A stretch of 64,000 nt of DNA from Streptomyces sp. TLI_235 (GTDB lineage: Bacteria; Actinomycetota; Actinomycetes; Streptomycetales; Streptomycetaceae). Shown here piece by piece: positions 24,588-33,207 of this stretch. The translations under genes and the position numbers were made by a program. Every line of letters starts with the position of its first letter. The first letter of the stretch is position 1. The stretch is from the NCBI GenBank assembly GCA_002300355.1, contig NSGV01000004.1, forward strand, positions 62,001-126,000, read 5' to 3'. The notes below the pieces were generated by a model, which was given only the letters and a program-made list of their open reading frames with translations, ran no database searches and had not been told where the DNA came from.

Positions 24588-25282
24588 TCAGGCGGCGGGG
24601 GAGCCGGACAGGAGGCGCTGCGCGACCAGCACGGCGTCGTGGACGGTGACGGCCCGGCCCTCGCGGTCCTCGGCGGGGCGCGGGCGGGTCTGCGCCGACC
24701 GCACCCGCCAGTCGGCCGGATCCAGGTCGGCGGCGATCTCCTCGGCGGTGAAGAGCATCTCCGGCAGCAGCCGCGGACCGCCGCCGCCGGCCAGGTCGCG
24801 GGGGTGGTGACCCGTGATGAGCAGGGTGCCGCCAGGTGCCACCGCGGCGGCCAGCCCCGCGAACAGCGCGGGCCGCACCGCGGCCGGCACATGCAGATAC
24901 TGGGCGGTGACGAGGTCGAAGCAGGCAACGGCGGGCGGCTGTTCGGCCAGATCGGCGCGGAGCCAGGTGATGCGGCCGACGAGCCGCGGATCGGCGTCGG
25001 CCCGGGCGGCGGCCCGCTGCAGGGCGGTGTCCGCGAGGTCGACGGCGGTGACCCGCCAGCCACGCCGGGCGAGCCAGAGCGCGTCGGCGCCCTCGCCGCT
25101 GCCCGCGTCCAGGGCCCGGCCGGGGGCAGGTCGGCCGCCTCGGCGAGGAGTTGCGGATTGGGGCGGCCGCTCCAGAGCGCCGGGCGGGCCCGGTACCGCT
25201 CCTCCCACGCCTCCCGGCCGAAGGGGTTCTCGTACTGCGCCGGGTCGGCCGTCGGACCGGGCGGGACGTTCGTCTCGTTCAT
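24588..25282 (-). pseudogene. Class I SAM-dependent methyltransferase with a one-base frameshift
   Basis: ATG at 25282 encodes an N terminus (ENPFGREAWEERYRARPALW, then SGRPNPQLLAEAADLPP). The frame then breaks in the G-run 25122-25126 (reverse-strand CCCCC). Adding one base joins it exactly to LDAGSGEGADALWLARRGW, the SAM-binding motif I. The remainder to 24588 is an intact methyltransferase fold (VDLADTALQRA, FDLVTAQYLHVP, GGTLLITGHHP). Restored length is about 231 residues, normal for the TehB/UbiE-like family. Because the lesion is a single base in a homopolymer and the rest is intact, sequencing error is as likely as real decay. Confidence 0.8.
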
Positions 25283-25314
25283 GGCCCCGAGACTGGCTCC
25301 GGCCCCGGCGGAGC

Positions 25315-25330
25315 GGCAACATTCGTTGCC
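25315..25330. promoter_or_regulatory. Operator palindrome between methyltransferase and XRE-cupin genes
   Basis: GGCAAC-ATTC-GTTGCC is a perfect inverted repeat (6-bp arms, 4-bp spacer) in the 79-bp divergent intergenic region. It is the natural binding site for the adjacent XRE regulator, which would control itself and the methyltransferase-MFS operon. Inferred from position. Confidence 0.6.
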
Positions 25331-25361
25331 ATTTCCGGGACGGACGGGTGGAATGGGTCGC

Positions 25362-25997
25362 ATGGACCACACACCGGCCGTCGCAGCGGCCCTCGCCGAG
25401 GTCGGCCCGCGGCTGCGCCGCCTGCGCACGCAGCGGGGCGTCTCGCTCGCCGGCCTCGCCGAGGCCACCGGCATCTCCAAGTCCACGCTGTCCCGCCTGG
25501 AGTCGGGCCAGCGGAGGCCCAGCCTGGAGCTGCTGCTGCCGATCGCGCAGGCCCACCACGTGGCACTGGACGAGCTGGTCGGCGCGCCCGAGACCGGCGA
25601 CCCCCGGGTCCGGCTGAAGCCCCGGCAGGTCAACGGCCGGACCGTTCTGCCGCTGACCAGGCAGCCCGGTTCGCTGCAGGCCTGGAAGGTGATCGTCCCT
25701 GCCGCGCAGAGCGAGCCGGACTTCCGTGTCCACGAGGGCTACGAGTGGCTCTACGTGCTCTCGGGGCGGCTGCGGCTGGTGATCGGCGACCGCGACGTCG
25801 TCCTCGGCACCGGCGAGGCCGCCGAGTTCGACACCCGGCTGCCGCACTGGTTCGGCAGCACCGGGGAGCACCCCGTGGAGATCCTCAGCATCCTCGGCCG
25901 CCAGGGCGAGCGGATGCACGTCCGGGCCCGCCCGCACCGCGCCGGCCAGGACGGCGGGACCGGCCCCGACGGCGGGACCGGCCACGGCGGGCACTGA
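25362..25997 (+). CDS. XRE-family regulator with C-terminal cupin sensor domain
   Basis: A 211-residue HTH-cupin regulator. Residues 15-70 are the HTH (RRLRTQRGVSLAGLAEATG, ISKSTLSRLESGQRRPSLE). Residues 100-190 are a cupin barrel (HEGYEWLYVLSGRLRLVIGD, LPHWFGS). The tail contains a GGTG-rich repeat. Such proteins sense a small molecule or metal in the cupin. ATG 25362 is preferred, with GGTGGA upstream; in-frame ATG 25353 is too close to it. It is divergent from the methyltransferase-exporter pair, its probable target. Confidence 0.88.
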   Translation: MDHTPAVAAALAEVGPRLRRLRTQRGVSLAGLAEATGISKSTLSRLESGQRRPSLELLLPIAQAHHVALDELVGAPETGDPRVRLKPRQVNGRTVLPLTRQPGSLQAWKVIVPAAQSEPDFRVHEGYEWLYVLSGRLRLVIGDRDVVLGTGEAAEFDTRLPHWFGSTGEHPVEILSILGRQGERMHVRARPHRAGQDGGTGPDGGTGHGGH

Positions 25998-26012
25998 CCG
26001 CGGTGGCGGAGG

Positions 26013-26414
26013 TCACGCGCTCCAGGTACGGGTGCACAGGACGAGGCGGTAGCCGTGCGGGTCGGCGACCGTCACGCCGTACTCGTCCCAGTAGGGGTTG
26101 TGGGCCGGCACCCGGGCGCCGCCGTGGGCGGTGAGCCGGTCGACCAGGGACTCGTCCACGGGGGCACCGAGGTAGAGGACGAGGAGGTCGTCCGCGGTCG
26201 GCGCGGGCGGCACGGGCCGCTCGGGGTCGCGGGTGAGCTCCAGGTGCCAGTCCGCGCCGGGCAGGCCGACCATGAGGAGGTCGTGCTCGCCGGGGACGTG
26301 CTCGGTGGTGCGCCACAGCACCCGCATGCCGAGCCCGTCCACGTAGAACCGCTCGGCGGCGGCGAGGTCCAGCGAGGGGCGGGCGAGCCGGATACGGATC
26401 TTCGGGTCGATCAC
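26013..26414 (-). CDS. VOC-superfamily (glyoxalase-like) protein
   Basis: A 133-residue glyoxalase/bleomycin-resistance fold protein: IRIRLARPSLDLAAAERFYV, GLGMRVLWRTTEH, WHLELTRDP, and the C-terminal VADPHGYRLVLCTRTW. It may bind a metal and a hydrophobic ligand; the reaction is unknown. GTG at 26414 overlaps the stop of the cupin gene (GTGA), so the two are translationally coupled and probably act on the same compound. Confidence 0.82.
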   Translation of the reverse strand: MIDPKIRIRLARPSLDLAAAERFYVDGLGMRVLWRTTEHVPGEHDLLMVGLPGADWHLELTRDPERPVPPAPTADDLLVLYLGAPVDESLVDRLTAHGGARVPAHNPYWDEYGVTVADPHGYRLVLCTRTWSA

Positions 26415-26941
26415 GCCGAGCGCTCCAGGGCCGCACGCCAGACCGGGCTGTCGACGTAGTGGTTGTCGTACTGCTCCGAGGAGGCGGCGATCTCGGCCGG
26501 GTCCGCCTCGCCGCGCATCACCCGCCCGAGCAGCCGCAGGTAGTCGAAGCGGCCCATGCCGGGGGTGAAGACGAACAGCACGTCCGCCTCCTCGCCGGGG
26601 GCGGCGGCGAAGGCGTGCGGGGTGTGCGGCGGAACGGCCAGGAAGTCGCCCGCGCCGAGGACGCTGACCTCCTCGCCGACCAGCACCTGCAGGAACCCGC
26701 TGATCACGAAGAAGAGCTCCCACGCCCTGGTGTGGAAGTGCGCCGGCGCGCCCACCGCGCCCTTGGCGAAGGTGGAGCGGTAGCTGGTGAAGCCGCCCGC
26801 GGTGTCGGCCGAGTCGGCCAGCAGGGTCATCACGCTGCTCGGGTCCGAGCAGGTCTCGGCGTCGGCGCACCGGGTGAGAACGGGAAGGGCGGGCTGCGGG
26901 GTCTGCGGGGCCTGCACTGCGGTGTTCTGATCCGTCGTCAT
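26411..26941 (-). CDS. Cupin-domain protein (quercetinase-like)
   Basis: A 176-residue single-cupin protein. The metal-binding motif is seen as APAHFHTRAWELFFVISG with the second half VPPHTPHAF, supplying His, His, Glu and a later His. The family includes quercetin 2,3-dioxygenase-like and other metal cupins; here catalysis is unproven. ATG 26941 was chosen from a run of ATGs with GGTG upstream; earlier in-frame codons extend into noncoding sequence. Its end overlaps the VOC gene. Confidence 0.8.
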   Translation of the reverse strand: MTTDQNTAVQAPQTPQPALPVLTRCADAETCSDPSSVMTLLADSADTAGGFTSYRSTFAKGAVGAPAHFHTRAWELFFVISGFLQVLVGEEVSVLGAGDFLAVPPHTPHAFAAAPGEEADVLFVFTPGMGRFDYLRLLGRVMRGEADPAEIAASSEQYDNHYVDSPVWRAALERSA

Positions 26942-27061
26942 GATGATCACCGTAGTCCACAAAGGCCTGCTGATCCGGGGCATTTGACGGTCAGAATCAT
27001 GGGCCAATCACGGGCGGGCGCGAGGCGTCGCCGCACCGTCCGGCGACGCCCGGGTCTGGTT

Positions 27062-27481
27062 GGAGCGGTCCTTTCAGGACGGTGCCCGTAGTGAAGCCCT
27101 TGCCCGCGAGGTAGGTGATGGCCTGTGCGACGTCCTCGGGGTGCCGATCCGGCTGACCGGGAGGGCGGCCGCGACGCCCGCGAAGAAGGCTGCGCGGTCG
27201 GCCTCCGGCGCCGCGCCTTGACCGCGGCGAGCCCGGCCGAGCCGGGCAGGGCGGCCCGGGCGGAGGCGGCGGTGACGAAGGTGACCGAGCCGTCCCGCCG
27301 GAGCAGCGGCAGCGCCGCCCTCAGCACGGCGAGTTGGGCGAAGAGCTTGCCGTCGAAGGCGGCCGGCAGGTCGTCCTCGGTCAGCTCGACGACGGTCACC
27401 GGCCGGCCGATCCGTTCGGCGGCGGCGTCGAGGCGGGCCGTGGAACCGCCGGTGACGACGACGTCCGCCGCTGCCGGCGCA
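27062..27481 (-). pseudogene. Decayed short-chain dehydrogenase/reductase
   Basis: The reverse strand retains pieces of an SDR: ADVVVTGGSTARLDAAAERI at the truncated start (the GxxxGxG motif is gone), DLPAAFDGKLFAQLAVLRAA, GSVTFVTAASARAALPGSAG, then a jump into another frame at EADRAAFFAGVAAALPVSRI, and a one-base loss in the G-run 27138-27141 before EDVAQAITYLAGKGFTTGTV. The catalytic YxxxK segment is deleted. At least three lesions mean it is not functional. Confidence 0.8.
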
Positions 27482-27505
27482 TGAACGGTGGGGGACCGCC
27501 ACCGG

Positions 27506-28714
27506 CTACCAGGCGACCGGCAGCTCGTGCACGCCGTACACCACCATGTCGGCGCGGTAGCGCACCTCCTCGTAGGGGACGGCCAGGCGCAGGCCGGGCA
27601 GTCGGCGGAACAGGGTCTCCAGGGCGATCTGCAGCTCGGCCCGGGCCAGCGGCTGGCCCAGGCACTGGTGCACGCCGAAGCCGAAGGCGACGTGGCGGCG
27701 GGCGTCCCGGCCGAGGTCGAGGCGGTCGCCGTCCGGGAAGAGCCGCTCGTCGCGGTTGGCGGTCGACACCATGCACAGCACGCCCTCGCCGGCCCGGACC
27801 GGGGTGCCGCCCAGTTCGACGTCCTCGACCGCGACCCGGGGCACGCCGAGGTGCACGACGCTGAGCCAGCGCAGCAACTCCTCGACCGCGCCCTTGACCA
27901 GGCCCGGCTCGGCGCGCAGCCGGGCCGCCTGCTCCGGGTGGCGCAGCAGGGCGAGGGTGCCGAGCGCCGTCATGTTCGCCGTGGTCTCGTGCCCGGCGAC
28001 GAGCAGCAGCACGCCCATCGCCGCGGCCTCGTCCGGCGTGATGTCGGGACGGGCGGCGAGCCGGCCGAGCAGGCTGTCGTCCGGCTCGCGGCGCTTGCGG
28101 TCGGTCAGCTCGGCCAGGTAGCCGTTGAGTTCGCGCTGTGCGGCGCCGACGAGCTCGGCGGGCGCGGCGAGGTCCAGCAGGGCGCTGCTGCAGCTCTGGA
28201 AGAAGCCGTGGTCCTCGTAGGGCACGCCGAGCAGGTGGCAGATCACCAGCGAGGGCACCGGCAGCGCGAACGTGCCGACCAGGTCGGCCGGGGAGCCCGC
28301 GGCGATCATCCCGTCCAGGGCGTCGTCCACGATCCGCTGGATCGACGGGCGCATCGCCTCCACCCGCTTCACAATGAAGTCCCCGGTGAGCATCCGTCGT
28401 TGGCGGAGGTGTTCGGTGCCGTCCAGCCGCAGGAAGCTCGGAGTCGCGCGGTTCACCAGCTCCCGGCGGCCGGCGGAGAGGAACGGGAAGCCGGGGTGCC
28501 GGGCGTCGGCCGAGAAGCGCTGGTCCGCGAGGACCGCGCGGACCTCGGCGTGGCCGGTGACCAGCCAGCACGAGGTGCCGTCCCACAGTTCGGCCCGGCT
28601 CACGGCCGCGGAGCGGAGCGCCTCCCCGTAGACGGGCGGCGGGGCGAACGGGCAGCCGTCGGCGCGGGCGGCGGGGAGGGTCGGTCCGGTGGTGCGGTGC
28701 GGGGTGGTGGTCAT
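27506..28714 (-). CDS. Cytochrome P450 (CYP105-like)
   Basis: A 402-residue soluble bacterial P450. Conserved features: I-helix VAGHETTANM, K-helix EELLRW, heme loop FGFGVHQCLGQPLAR with proximal Cys351, and RLDGTEHLRQRRML in the C-helix. The sequence resembles the CYP105 group of streptomycetes, which oxidise natural products and xenobiotics; the substrate is unknown and no biosynthetic cluster surrounds it. The ATG follows GGAAGGACC. A [3Fe-4S] ferredoxin gene 28 bp upstream on the same strand supplies the electron carrier; no reductase is nearby. Confidence 0.92.
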   Translation of the reverse strand: MTTTPHRTTGPTLPAARADGCPFAPPPVYGEALRSAAVSRAELWDGTSCWLVTGHAEVRAVLADQRFSADARHPGFPFLSAGRRELVNRATPSFLRLDGTEHLRQRRMLTGDFIVKRVEAMRPSIQRIVDDALDGMIAAGSPADLVGTFALPVPSLVICHLLGVPYEDHGFFQSCSSALLDLAAPAELVGAAQRELNGYLAELTDRKRREPDDSLLGRLAARPDITPDEAAAMGVLLLVAGHETTANMTALGTLALLRHPEQAARLRAEPGLVKGAVEELLRWLSVVHLGVPRVAVEDVELGGTPVRAGEGVLCMVSTANRDERLFPDGDRLDLGRDARRHVAFGFGVHQCLGQPLARAELQIALETLFRRLPGLRLAVPYEEVRYRADMVVYGVHELPVAW

Positions 28715-28742
28715 GCCGGTCCTTCCACGTGGGGGATGGCGG

Positions 28743-28940
28743 TCACTCGTCGAGCACGGTGATGGCATTGCCGGGGCAGAGGGCGGCGGCGAGCCGGACG
28801 GCGGCGCGCTGTTCGCCGTCGGGACCGGGGCGGAGCAGCCGGACGAGCCCGTCCTCGTCCGACTGGTCGAAGACCGCGGGGGCGGTCAGGACACACTGCC
28901 CCGAACCGCAGCACCGGTCCTGATCGACGGTCACCTGCAT
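28743..28940 (-). CDS. [3Fe-4S] ferredoxin for the adjacent P450
   Basis: A 65-residue ferredoxin: VTVDQDRCCGSGQCVLTAPA, then an acidic DQSDEDGLV segment and ALCPGNAITV. The spaced cysteines (DRCCGSGQC and LCPG) fit a single 3Fe-4S cluster with one ligand of the 4Fe type missing, as in ferredoxins that reduce CYP105 enzymes. The ATG at 28940 follows GGAGGTGCG. It precedes the P450 in the same operon; in many CYP105 loci the ferredoxin follows instead. Confidence 0.9.
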   Translation of the reverse strand: MQVTVDQDRCCGSGQCVLTAPAVFDQSDEDGLVRLLRPGPDGEQRAAVRLAAALCPGNAITVLDE

Positions 28941-29246
28941 CACGCACCTCCACAGGGCGAGGACGGTTGCCTCAGTCAACCGATAGCACGCCAACCAACG
29001 CCGTGAGTGCGTACCCGGAGAACTTTCGAGACGTGTCCGAATCCGTGCACCCGCTTTCGGCCGACCCGGACCGCGACCCGGCGGGCGGCATCACGTTTCG
29101 GCGGATGTTTCGTTCCCGGACCGATCGCAACAGCGCCGACCGCCAGCGGATATGAGCGCCCTTCGTTTCGATGCCGGGCCATTCACCCGCGCGGCCCGAG
29201 CGAAAACCCCGCGCGGCAGCCGGCCGCGGCCGGGCACAATCCGGGC
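28941..29246. other. Divergent intergenic region of the ferredoxin-P450 operon
   Basis: This 306-bp region carries no supported gene. It contains an inverted repeat CGGTTG-7 nt-CAACCG (28964-28982) in the ferredoxin leader or promoter, and several TTTCG direct repeats between 29030 and 29115 (for example GTTTCGGCGGATGTTTCG). The repeats may be regulator sites; no regulator gene is adjacent. Confidence 0.35.
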
Positions 29247-29867
29247 ATGCCCCTGCACGCCGATCTTCCGCAGACGACCTACGACACCCGCGCCGTGCTC
29301 GAACGCCTCGACACCGCCGTCCGCACCGGGGAGCTCGTCCGCATCCGCCGGCACATCCGCGGCGCGGACCGCATCGAAGGCTTCGTCGTCGCCGTCGGCC
29401 CCGCCTGGACCCTGCTCGCCTCCTGCACGGACACCCGACTCGACGGCTGGACGGCCGTGCGGACCGCCGACATCGCCACGGTGCGCCACCGCGGCGACGA
29501 GACCTGCCTGACCGTCAGAGCACTGCGTCGCCGCGGCCGGTGGCCGGTCCGCCCACCCGCACCCGAGGTTCCGCTGGACGAGCTGCCCGACCTGGTGGCC
29601 GCCGCCTGCCGAGGCTTCGGGCTGGTCGCCCTCCACCTGGAACGGCACCGCACCGACACCTGCTGGATCGGCACCCTCACCGAGGTCCGCCGCAAGTCGC
29701 TGCGCCTCCACGAGGTCGACCCGGCTGCGCGGTGGCACCGAAGCCCGACGAAATTCCGCTTCAAGGACATCACCCGCGTCGACTTCGGCGGCCACTACGA
29801 ACAGACCCTCGACGAGTTCGCCGGTCCGCGCCCCGGAGCCGAACCCCTCGGCGAGCCTTCTTCGTGA
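29247..29867 (+). CDS. Hypothetical protein with two related beta-rich halves
   Basis: A 206-residue soluble protein I cannot assign to a named family. Two segments look like an internal duplication: residues about 27-85 (IEGFVVAVGPAWTLLASC followed by W-x6-R-x-ADIATV) and about 135-195 (CWIGTLTEVRRKSLRLHEV followed by W-x10-FKDITRVDFGG). Each has G-x-L/V-x-x-V, a hydrophobic strand and a terminal DI-x-x-V, as in small beta-barrels of the Sm/SH3 type. Third-position GC supports coding. The start lacks a clear Shine-Dalgarno. Confidence 0.7.
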   Translation: MPLHADLPQTTYDTRAVLERLDTAVRTGELVRIRRHIRGADRIEGFVVAVGPAWTLLASCTDTRLDGWTAVRTADIATVRHRGDETCLTVRALRRRGRWPVRPPAPEVPLDELPDLVAAACRGFGLVALHLERHRTDTCWIGTLTEVRRKSLRLHEVDPAARWHRSPTKFRFKDITRVDFGGHYEQTLDEFAGPRPGAEPLGEPSS

Positions 29868-29909
29868 GGGCCCAGGCCGGCGGCAGGGGTTTGGTGGCTG
29901 AATGCCCGG

Positions 29910-30140
29910 ATGGATCGTGAGGCGATTCGGGCGCTGCTGACGGACGAGGGCCGTGAACTGCTGACGGTGCTGCGGGAACGCGAACCGGCCGACGTGTCGG
30001 CGGCGGCCGCCCGGTTCCGGCAGGCTCTGACCGCCGCCGTGGTGGACGCGGCGGTCGAGCAGGTGGGGTTGCGGGCGGCAGGCCTCGGCGAAGTCATGGT
30101 GATCACCGCAGAGCTTGATCGACTTCTGAAACGCGCGACC
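29910..30140 (+). pseudogene. N-terminal stub resembling a THUMP-like class I methyltransferase
   Basis: ATG at 29910 encodes MDREAIRALLTDEGRELL, then VSAAAARFRQALTAAVVDAA, similar to the helical N terminus of actinobacterial THUMP-like SAM methyltransferases. The similarity fades near 30070 and no SAM motif follows. The frame has no stop before it runs antisense into the next gene, so it cannot be a normal gene. GC content drops locally near 30080-30140. Family assignment is tentative. Confidence 0.4.
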
Positions 30141-30144
30141 GCTG

Positions 30145-30627
30145 TCAGTTCTGCTCCCGGGGGCGCGACCTGGGGGGAGCGGCCGGCCCGGCTCCCCGCA
30201 TCGGCGGGCCGTCCCCGCCGCGGGCGGAGAGCTGCCGTTCGAGCCGCCCGCGCAGCCGGGCGGAGGCGCCGGGCAGCGTCCCGAGCTGCCGGACGTCCGC
30301 CGCGTCGAGCTCGGCCCGTCCGGCCAGGGCGAGTGCGGCGGCGTAAGGCCGTTCCCCCTCCGCGAGCTTCGCTGCCACCGCTGCCAGGACGGCGTGCAGG
30401 ACGGCGCCGTCCGCGCCGGGGTGTTCGGCCAGCAGAAGGAGCAGGGCGTTGTCGTTCCACGGACTGTGACGGGCCGCGGCCAGCTCCAGCAGCGCGGCCG
30501 GCGGGGTGCGGGGATTGGCGGCCAACGCCTGCCACACGAAGGGGTACGGGCATCGCGCGAGGCGCCGAAGCGCGGCGGCGTCGTCCGAGGCACGCGCCTC
30601 GGCGAGGTGGTCGGCCGGTGTCGGCAC
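30145..30627 (-). CDS. Leucine-rich-repeat-variant (LRV)-type helical repeat protein
   Basis: A 160-residue helical protein with two recognisable LRV-type units: CPYPFVWQALAANPRTPPAA followed by LLELAAARHSPW, then LLLLAEHPGADGAVLHAVLA. The A-x-NP-x-TP-x-x-LL-x-LA pattern is typical of proteins found repeatedly in actinomycete genomes; their role is unknown, possibly protein binding. GTG at 30627 has GAGGAGGTG about 9 nt upstream; an upstream ATG would need noncoding sequence. It is convergent with the stub at 29910. Confidence 0.65.
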   Translation of the reverse strand: MPTPADHLAEARASDDAAALRRLARCPYPFVWQALAANPRTPPAALLELAAARHSPWNDNALLLLLAEHPGADGAVLHAVLAAVAAKLAEGERPYAAALALAGRAELDAADVRQLGTLPGASARLRGRLERQLSARGGDGPPMRGAGPAAPPRSRPREQN

Positions 30628-30731
30628 GCGGAGCACCTCCTCACGATCCGTTCTCCAGGCCACAGTCCGGAGATCGTGGCCGACCGCACGGCCGCCGCGC
30701 CACTCCATTCCGGCCCGGCGGCCGCCGGCGG

Positions 30732-32072
30732 TCAGCGGCCGCGGAGCACCGCGCCCAGGACGGCGGGTCGGAACAGTGCGGTGGGCGGTGCCACCAGGGA
30801 CAGCACCTCGTGGAAGGCCGCGGTGACCACCGGGTTCCGGGCGGCCCCGGCCAGTACCCGGTCCAGGAAACGGTGTTGGGCGCGCAGCAGCAGGCCCGAC
30901 GGGCCGCCCGTGGTGGCGGCGAACCGGACGTCCTCGGTGGAGGACATCACCCACGGGTTCTTCGACGCGGCCGCGAGCGCGCGTCGGGCGTCCCGGGCCG
31001 CCGGATGGCCGATCCCGCCGTGCCGCAGCACGGTGCGGCGCAGCTCCGCTGCCCCCAGCACGGCGACGGTGACGCCCTGGCCGTACACCGGGTTGAAGGT
31101 GCAGGCGGCGTCGCCGATCGCCACCAGCCCCTCCGGCGACCGGCGTTCGTAGTGCCGGCGGACACCCGGGCCGGGTACGAAGCCCCGGACCTCGCCGGCC
31201 GGTTCGGCGCCGGCCAGCGCCTCGCGGATGCTCGGGTCGCGCAGCTTCGCCAGGTGTGCGGCGAAGCCGGCCTCGCCGGGCGCGGGTTCGGCGCCGCGCA
31301 TCCCGGCCAGGCTGACGATCCAGCGGTCGCCCTCGACCGGCAGCAGCACGCCGAGATGTGGTGCGTCGGGCGCCCTGGTCTGCAGGTAGATCGCCGAGCA
31401 GCCGAGGTCGGCCCCGGCCGGCCGGTGGAACAGCCGGGAGCTGTAGGCGACACCCGCGTCGACCCGCTCCGCGGGGACGGGCCGGCAGCCGAGCGCCCGA
31501 AGCCAGTCGGCAGTGGCCGTGGAGCGCCCGGCCGCATCGACCACCAGCTCGGCGGCCAGCTCGCGGACCTCGCCCCGGTCGGCGCCGCGTCCGCGCACCC
31601 GGACCCCGGTCACCGCCCGCGCCGTACCCAGCAGTCCGACCGCCTCGGCGCCCTCCAGGAACTCGATCGACGGCTCGGTGCGGACCCGCTCCAGCACCGC
31701 CCGGTCCAGCACCGGGCGGGTGCAGGAGAGGAAGGCCAGCGGGGAGTCGTACTCCGCCATCCAGCCGGCCGAGCTCAGCCAGCGCAGGTCACCGGAGACG
31801 GCCACCCGCACCGCCCCCGCCGCCGCCAACTCCTGCCGGATGCCCGGCATCAGCTCGTCCAGCATCCGGTGCCCGGCCTCCAGGACGAGATGCGCGTGCC
31901 GCCCCTGCGGCAGTCCGGCACGGAACTCCGCCCCCGCCGGGTAGCGGTCGCGCTCCACCACGACGATCCGCTCGGCCGCTCCGCGCAGTGCCCAGGCCGC
32001 CAGCACCCCGGCGAGCCCGCCACCGATCACCACCGCGACACCCCGAGCGGGGGCCCTCTCCGAGACAGTCAT
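30732..32072 (-). CDS. FAD-dependent oxidoreductase (halogenase/geranylgeranyl-reductase-like)
   Basis: A 446-residue flavoprotein. VVIGGGLAGVLAAWALRG near residue 17 binds the FAD ADP moiety, and GDAACTFNPVYGQGVTVAVLG near 300 is the second FAD motif (seen here only in part). The FAD-monooxygenase fold resembles squalene-epoxidase, Trp-halogenase or geranylgeranyl-reductase-like enzymes; the halogenase WxWxIP motif is absent, so hydroxylation or epoxidation is more likely. The substrate is unknown. No Shine-Dalgarno stands out before ATG 32072. It is divergent from a methyltransferase gene. Confidence 0.82.
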   Translation of the reverse strand: MTVSERAPARGVAVVIGGGLAGVLAAWALRGAAERIVVVERDRYPAGAEFRAGLPQGRHAHLVLEAGHRMLDELMPGIRQELAAAGAVRVAVSGDLRWLSSAGWMAEYDSPLAFLSCTRPVLDRAVLERVRTEPSIEFLEGAEAVGLLGTARAVTGVRVRGRGADRGEVRELAAELVVDAAGRSTATADWLRALGCRPVPAERVDAGVAYSSRLFHRPAGADLGCSAIYLQTRAPDAPHLGVLLPVEGDRWIVSLAGMRGAEPAPGEAGFAAHLAKLRDPSIREALAGAEPAGEVRGFVPGPGVRRHYERRSPEGLVAIGDAACTFNPVYGQGVTVAVLGAAELRRTVLRHGGIGHPAARDARRALAAASKNPWVMSSTEDVRFAATTGGPSGLLLRAQHRFLDRVLAGAARNPVVTAAFHEVLSLVAPPTALFRPAVLGAVLRGR

Positions 32073-32272
32073 GGCACGAAGCGTAGCCGTGCGGCCGCGC
32101 CCCTGAGACCGGCGCACCGGAGCGAACCCGGCGCATCCGCAGTGCTCCTGACGGTTCGTCCGTCGATAGAAGGGCCGCCGCCCGACGGGAGAACGGCCGA
32201 CGGTTCGAGCAAGAACCGGCTACCGTGGCGGACCGACCAACCGACCACCGACCGGACGACGGAGGGACGCGC

Positions 32273-33091
32273 ATGGCCGACGGGGAACAGATCGACATGG
32301 CACGCAGCCAGGTCTTCGGCGAGGCGGCCGACCTGTACGACAGAGGCCGACCCGGCTACGCGGACGCCCTCGTCACCGAGGTACTGGAGTACGCGGCGCT
32401 CGACGGCCGCCCCGCCCTGGAGATCGGCGCGGGCACCGGCAAGGCCACCGCGCTGCTCGCCGCCCGCGGCACCGAGCTGGAGTGCGTCGAGCCCGACCCG
32501 CGGATGGCCGCCGTCCTGCGCCGCAACACCGCCGCCCACCCGGGCGTCCGGGTCCGGGTCTGCACCTTCGAGGAGTGGGATCCCGAGGGCCGCCGCTTCG
32601 GGCTCGTCCTGGCGGCCACCTGCTGGCACTGGCTCGACCCGGACCGGCGCCGGGACGGCGTGCACGCCGCGCTGGTACCGGGCGGCGCGGTCGCGCTGTG
32701 CTGGAACCCGCAGGGCGTCCGCGATCCGCGCCTGCACGCGGCCCTGGCCGAGGTGGACCGCCGGCACGGCCTCGACGACACCCCGCACGGCGTCCTCGCC
32801 TCCCACTACGGCGAACTGCCCGGCGACTGGGTGGGCCTGCCCGGCTGGCCCGAGGACGAACTCCGCCGGGACGGCCGCTTCACCGACCTGCGCACCCGCC
32901 GCTTCCGCGAGGAACTCCACTACGGCACCGACCGCTACCTCGCCCACCTCGCCTCGCTCTCCCGCTACCGGATCCTGCCCGCGGACCGGCGCGAGCAGGC
33001 CCTCTCCGACACCGCCCGGGTCCTCGACGCGCACGGCGGCGGCATCACCATGGACCACCTGAGCGACCTCCTGCTCGCCCGCGCCCGGTGA
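32273..33091 (+). CDS. Class I SAM-dependent methyltransferase
   Basis: A 272-residue methyltransferase. FGEAADLYDRGRPGYADALV leads into motif I LEIGAGTGKATALLAARG, then VEPDPRMAAVLRRN and the post-motif ATCWHWLDPDRR, as in the UbiE/trans-aconitate-methyltransferase-like group common in streptomycetes. Substrate unknown. ATG 32273 is chosen because GGAGGGACG lies just upstream. A strong hairpin follows the stop. Confidence 0.88.
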   Translation: MADGEQIDMARSQVFGEAADLYDRGRPGYADALVTEVLEYAALDGRPALEIGAGTGKATALLAARGTELECVEPDPRMAAVLRRNTAAHPGVRVRVCTFEEWDPEGRRFGLVLAATCWHWLDPDRRRDGVHAALVPGGAVALCWNPQGVRDPRLHAALAEVDRRHGLDDTPHGVLASHYGELPGDWVGLPGWPEDELRRDGRFTDLRTRRFREELHYGTDRYLAHLASLSRYRILPADRREQALSDTARVLDAHGGGITMDHLSDLLLARAR

Positions 33092-33105
33092 CGACAGCCC
33101 GGTGA

Positions 33106-33145
33106 CGACACCCGGGGCGGGCCCGAACGCCCGCCCGGGGTGTCG
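33106..33145. terminator. Strong bidirectional hairpin terminator
   Basis: Two 17-nt arms, 33106-33122 (CGACACCCGGGGCGGGC) and 33129-33145, pair at 16 of 17 positions around a 6-nt loop, 15 bp after the methyltransferase stop and before the convergent gene at 33276. Confidence 0.75.
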
Positions 33146-33207
33146 GGACGGGAATCCGCGTGGTCGATCTGCGGACCGGAACCGTCGGCCGCGAGGGTGC
33201 CGGCGAG

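Noticed and set aside
29910..33062. A forward open frame of 1050 codons.
   Set aside because: Only its first 60-75 codons resemble a protein; the rest is antisense to the LRV-type and FAD genes, then out of frame with the methyltransferase.
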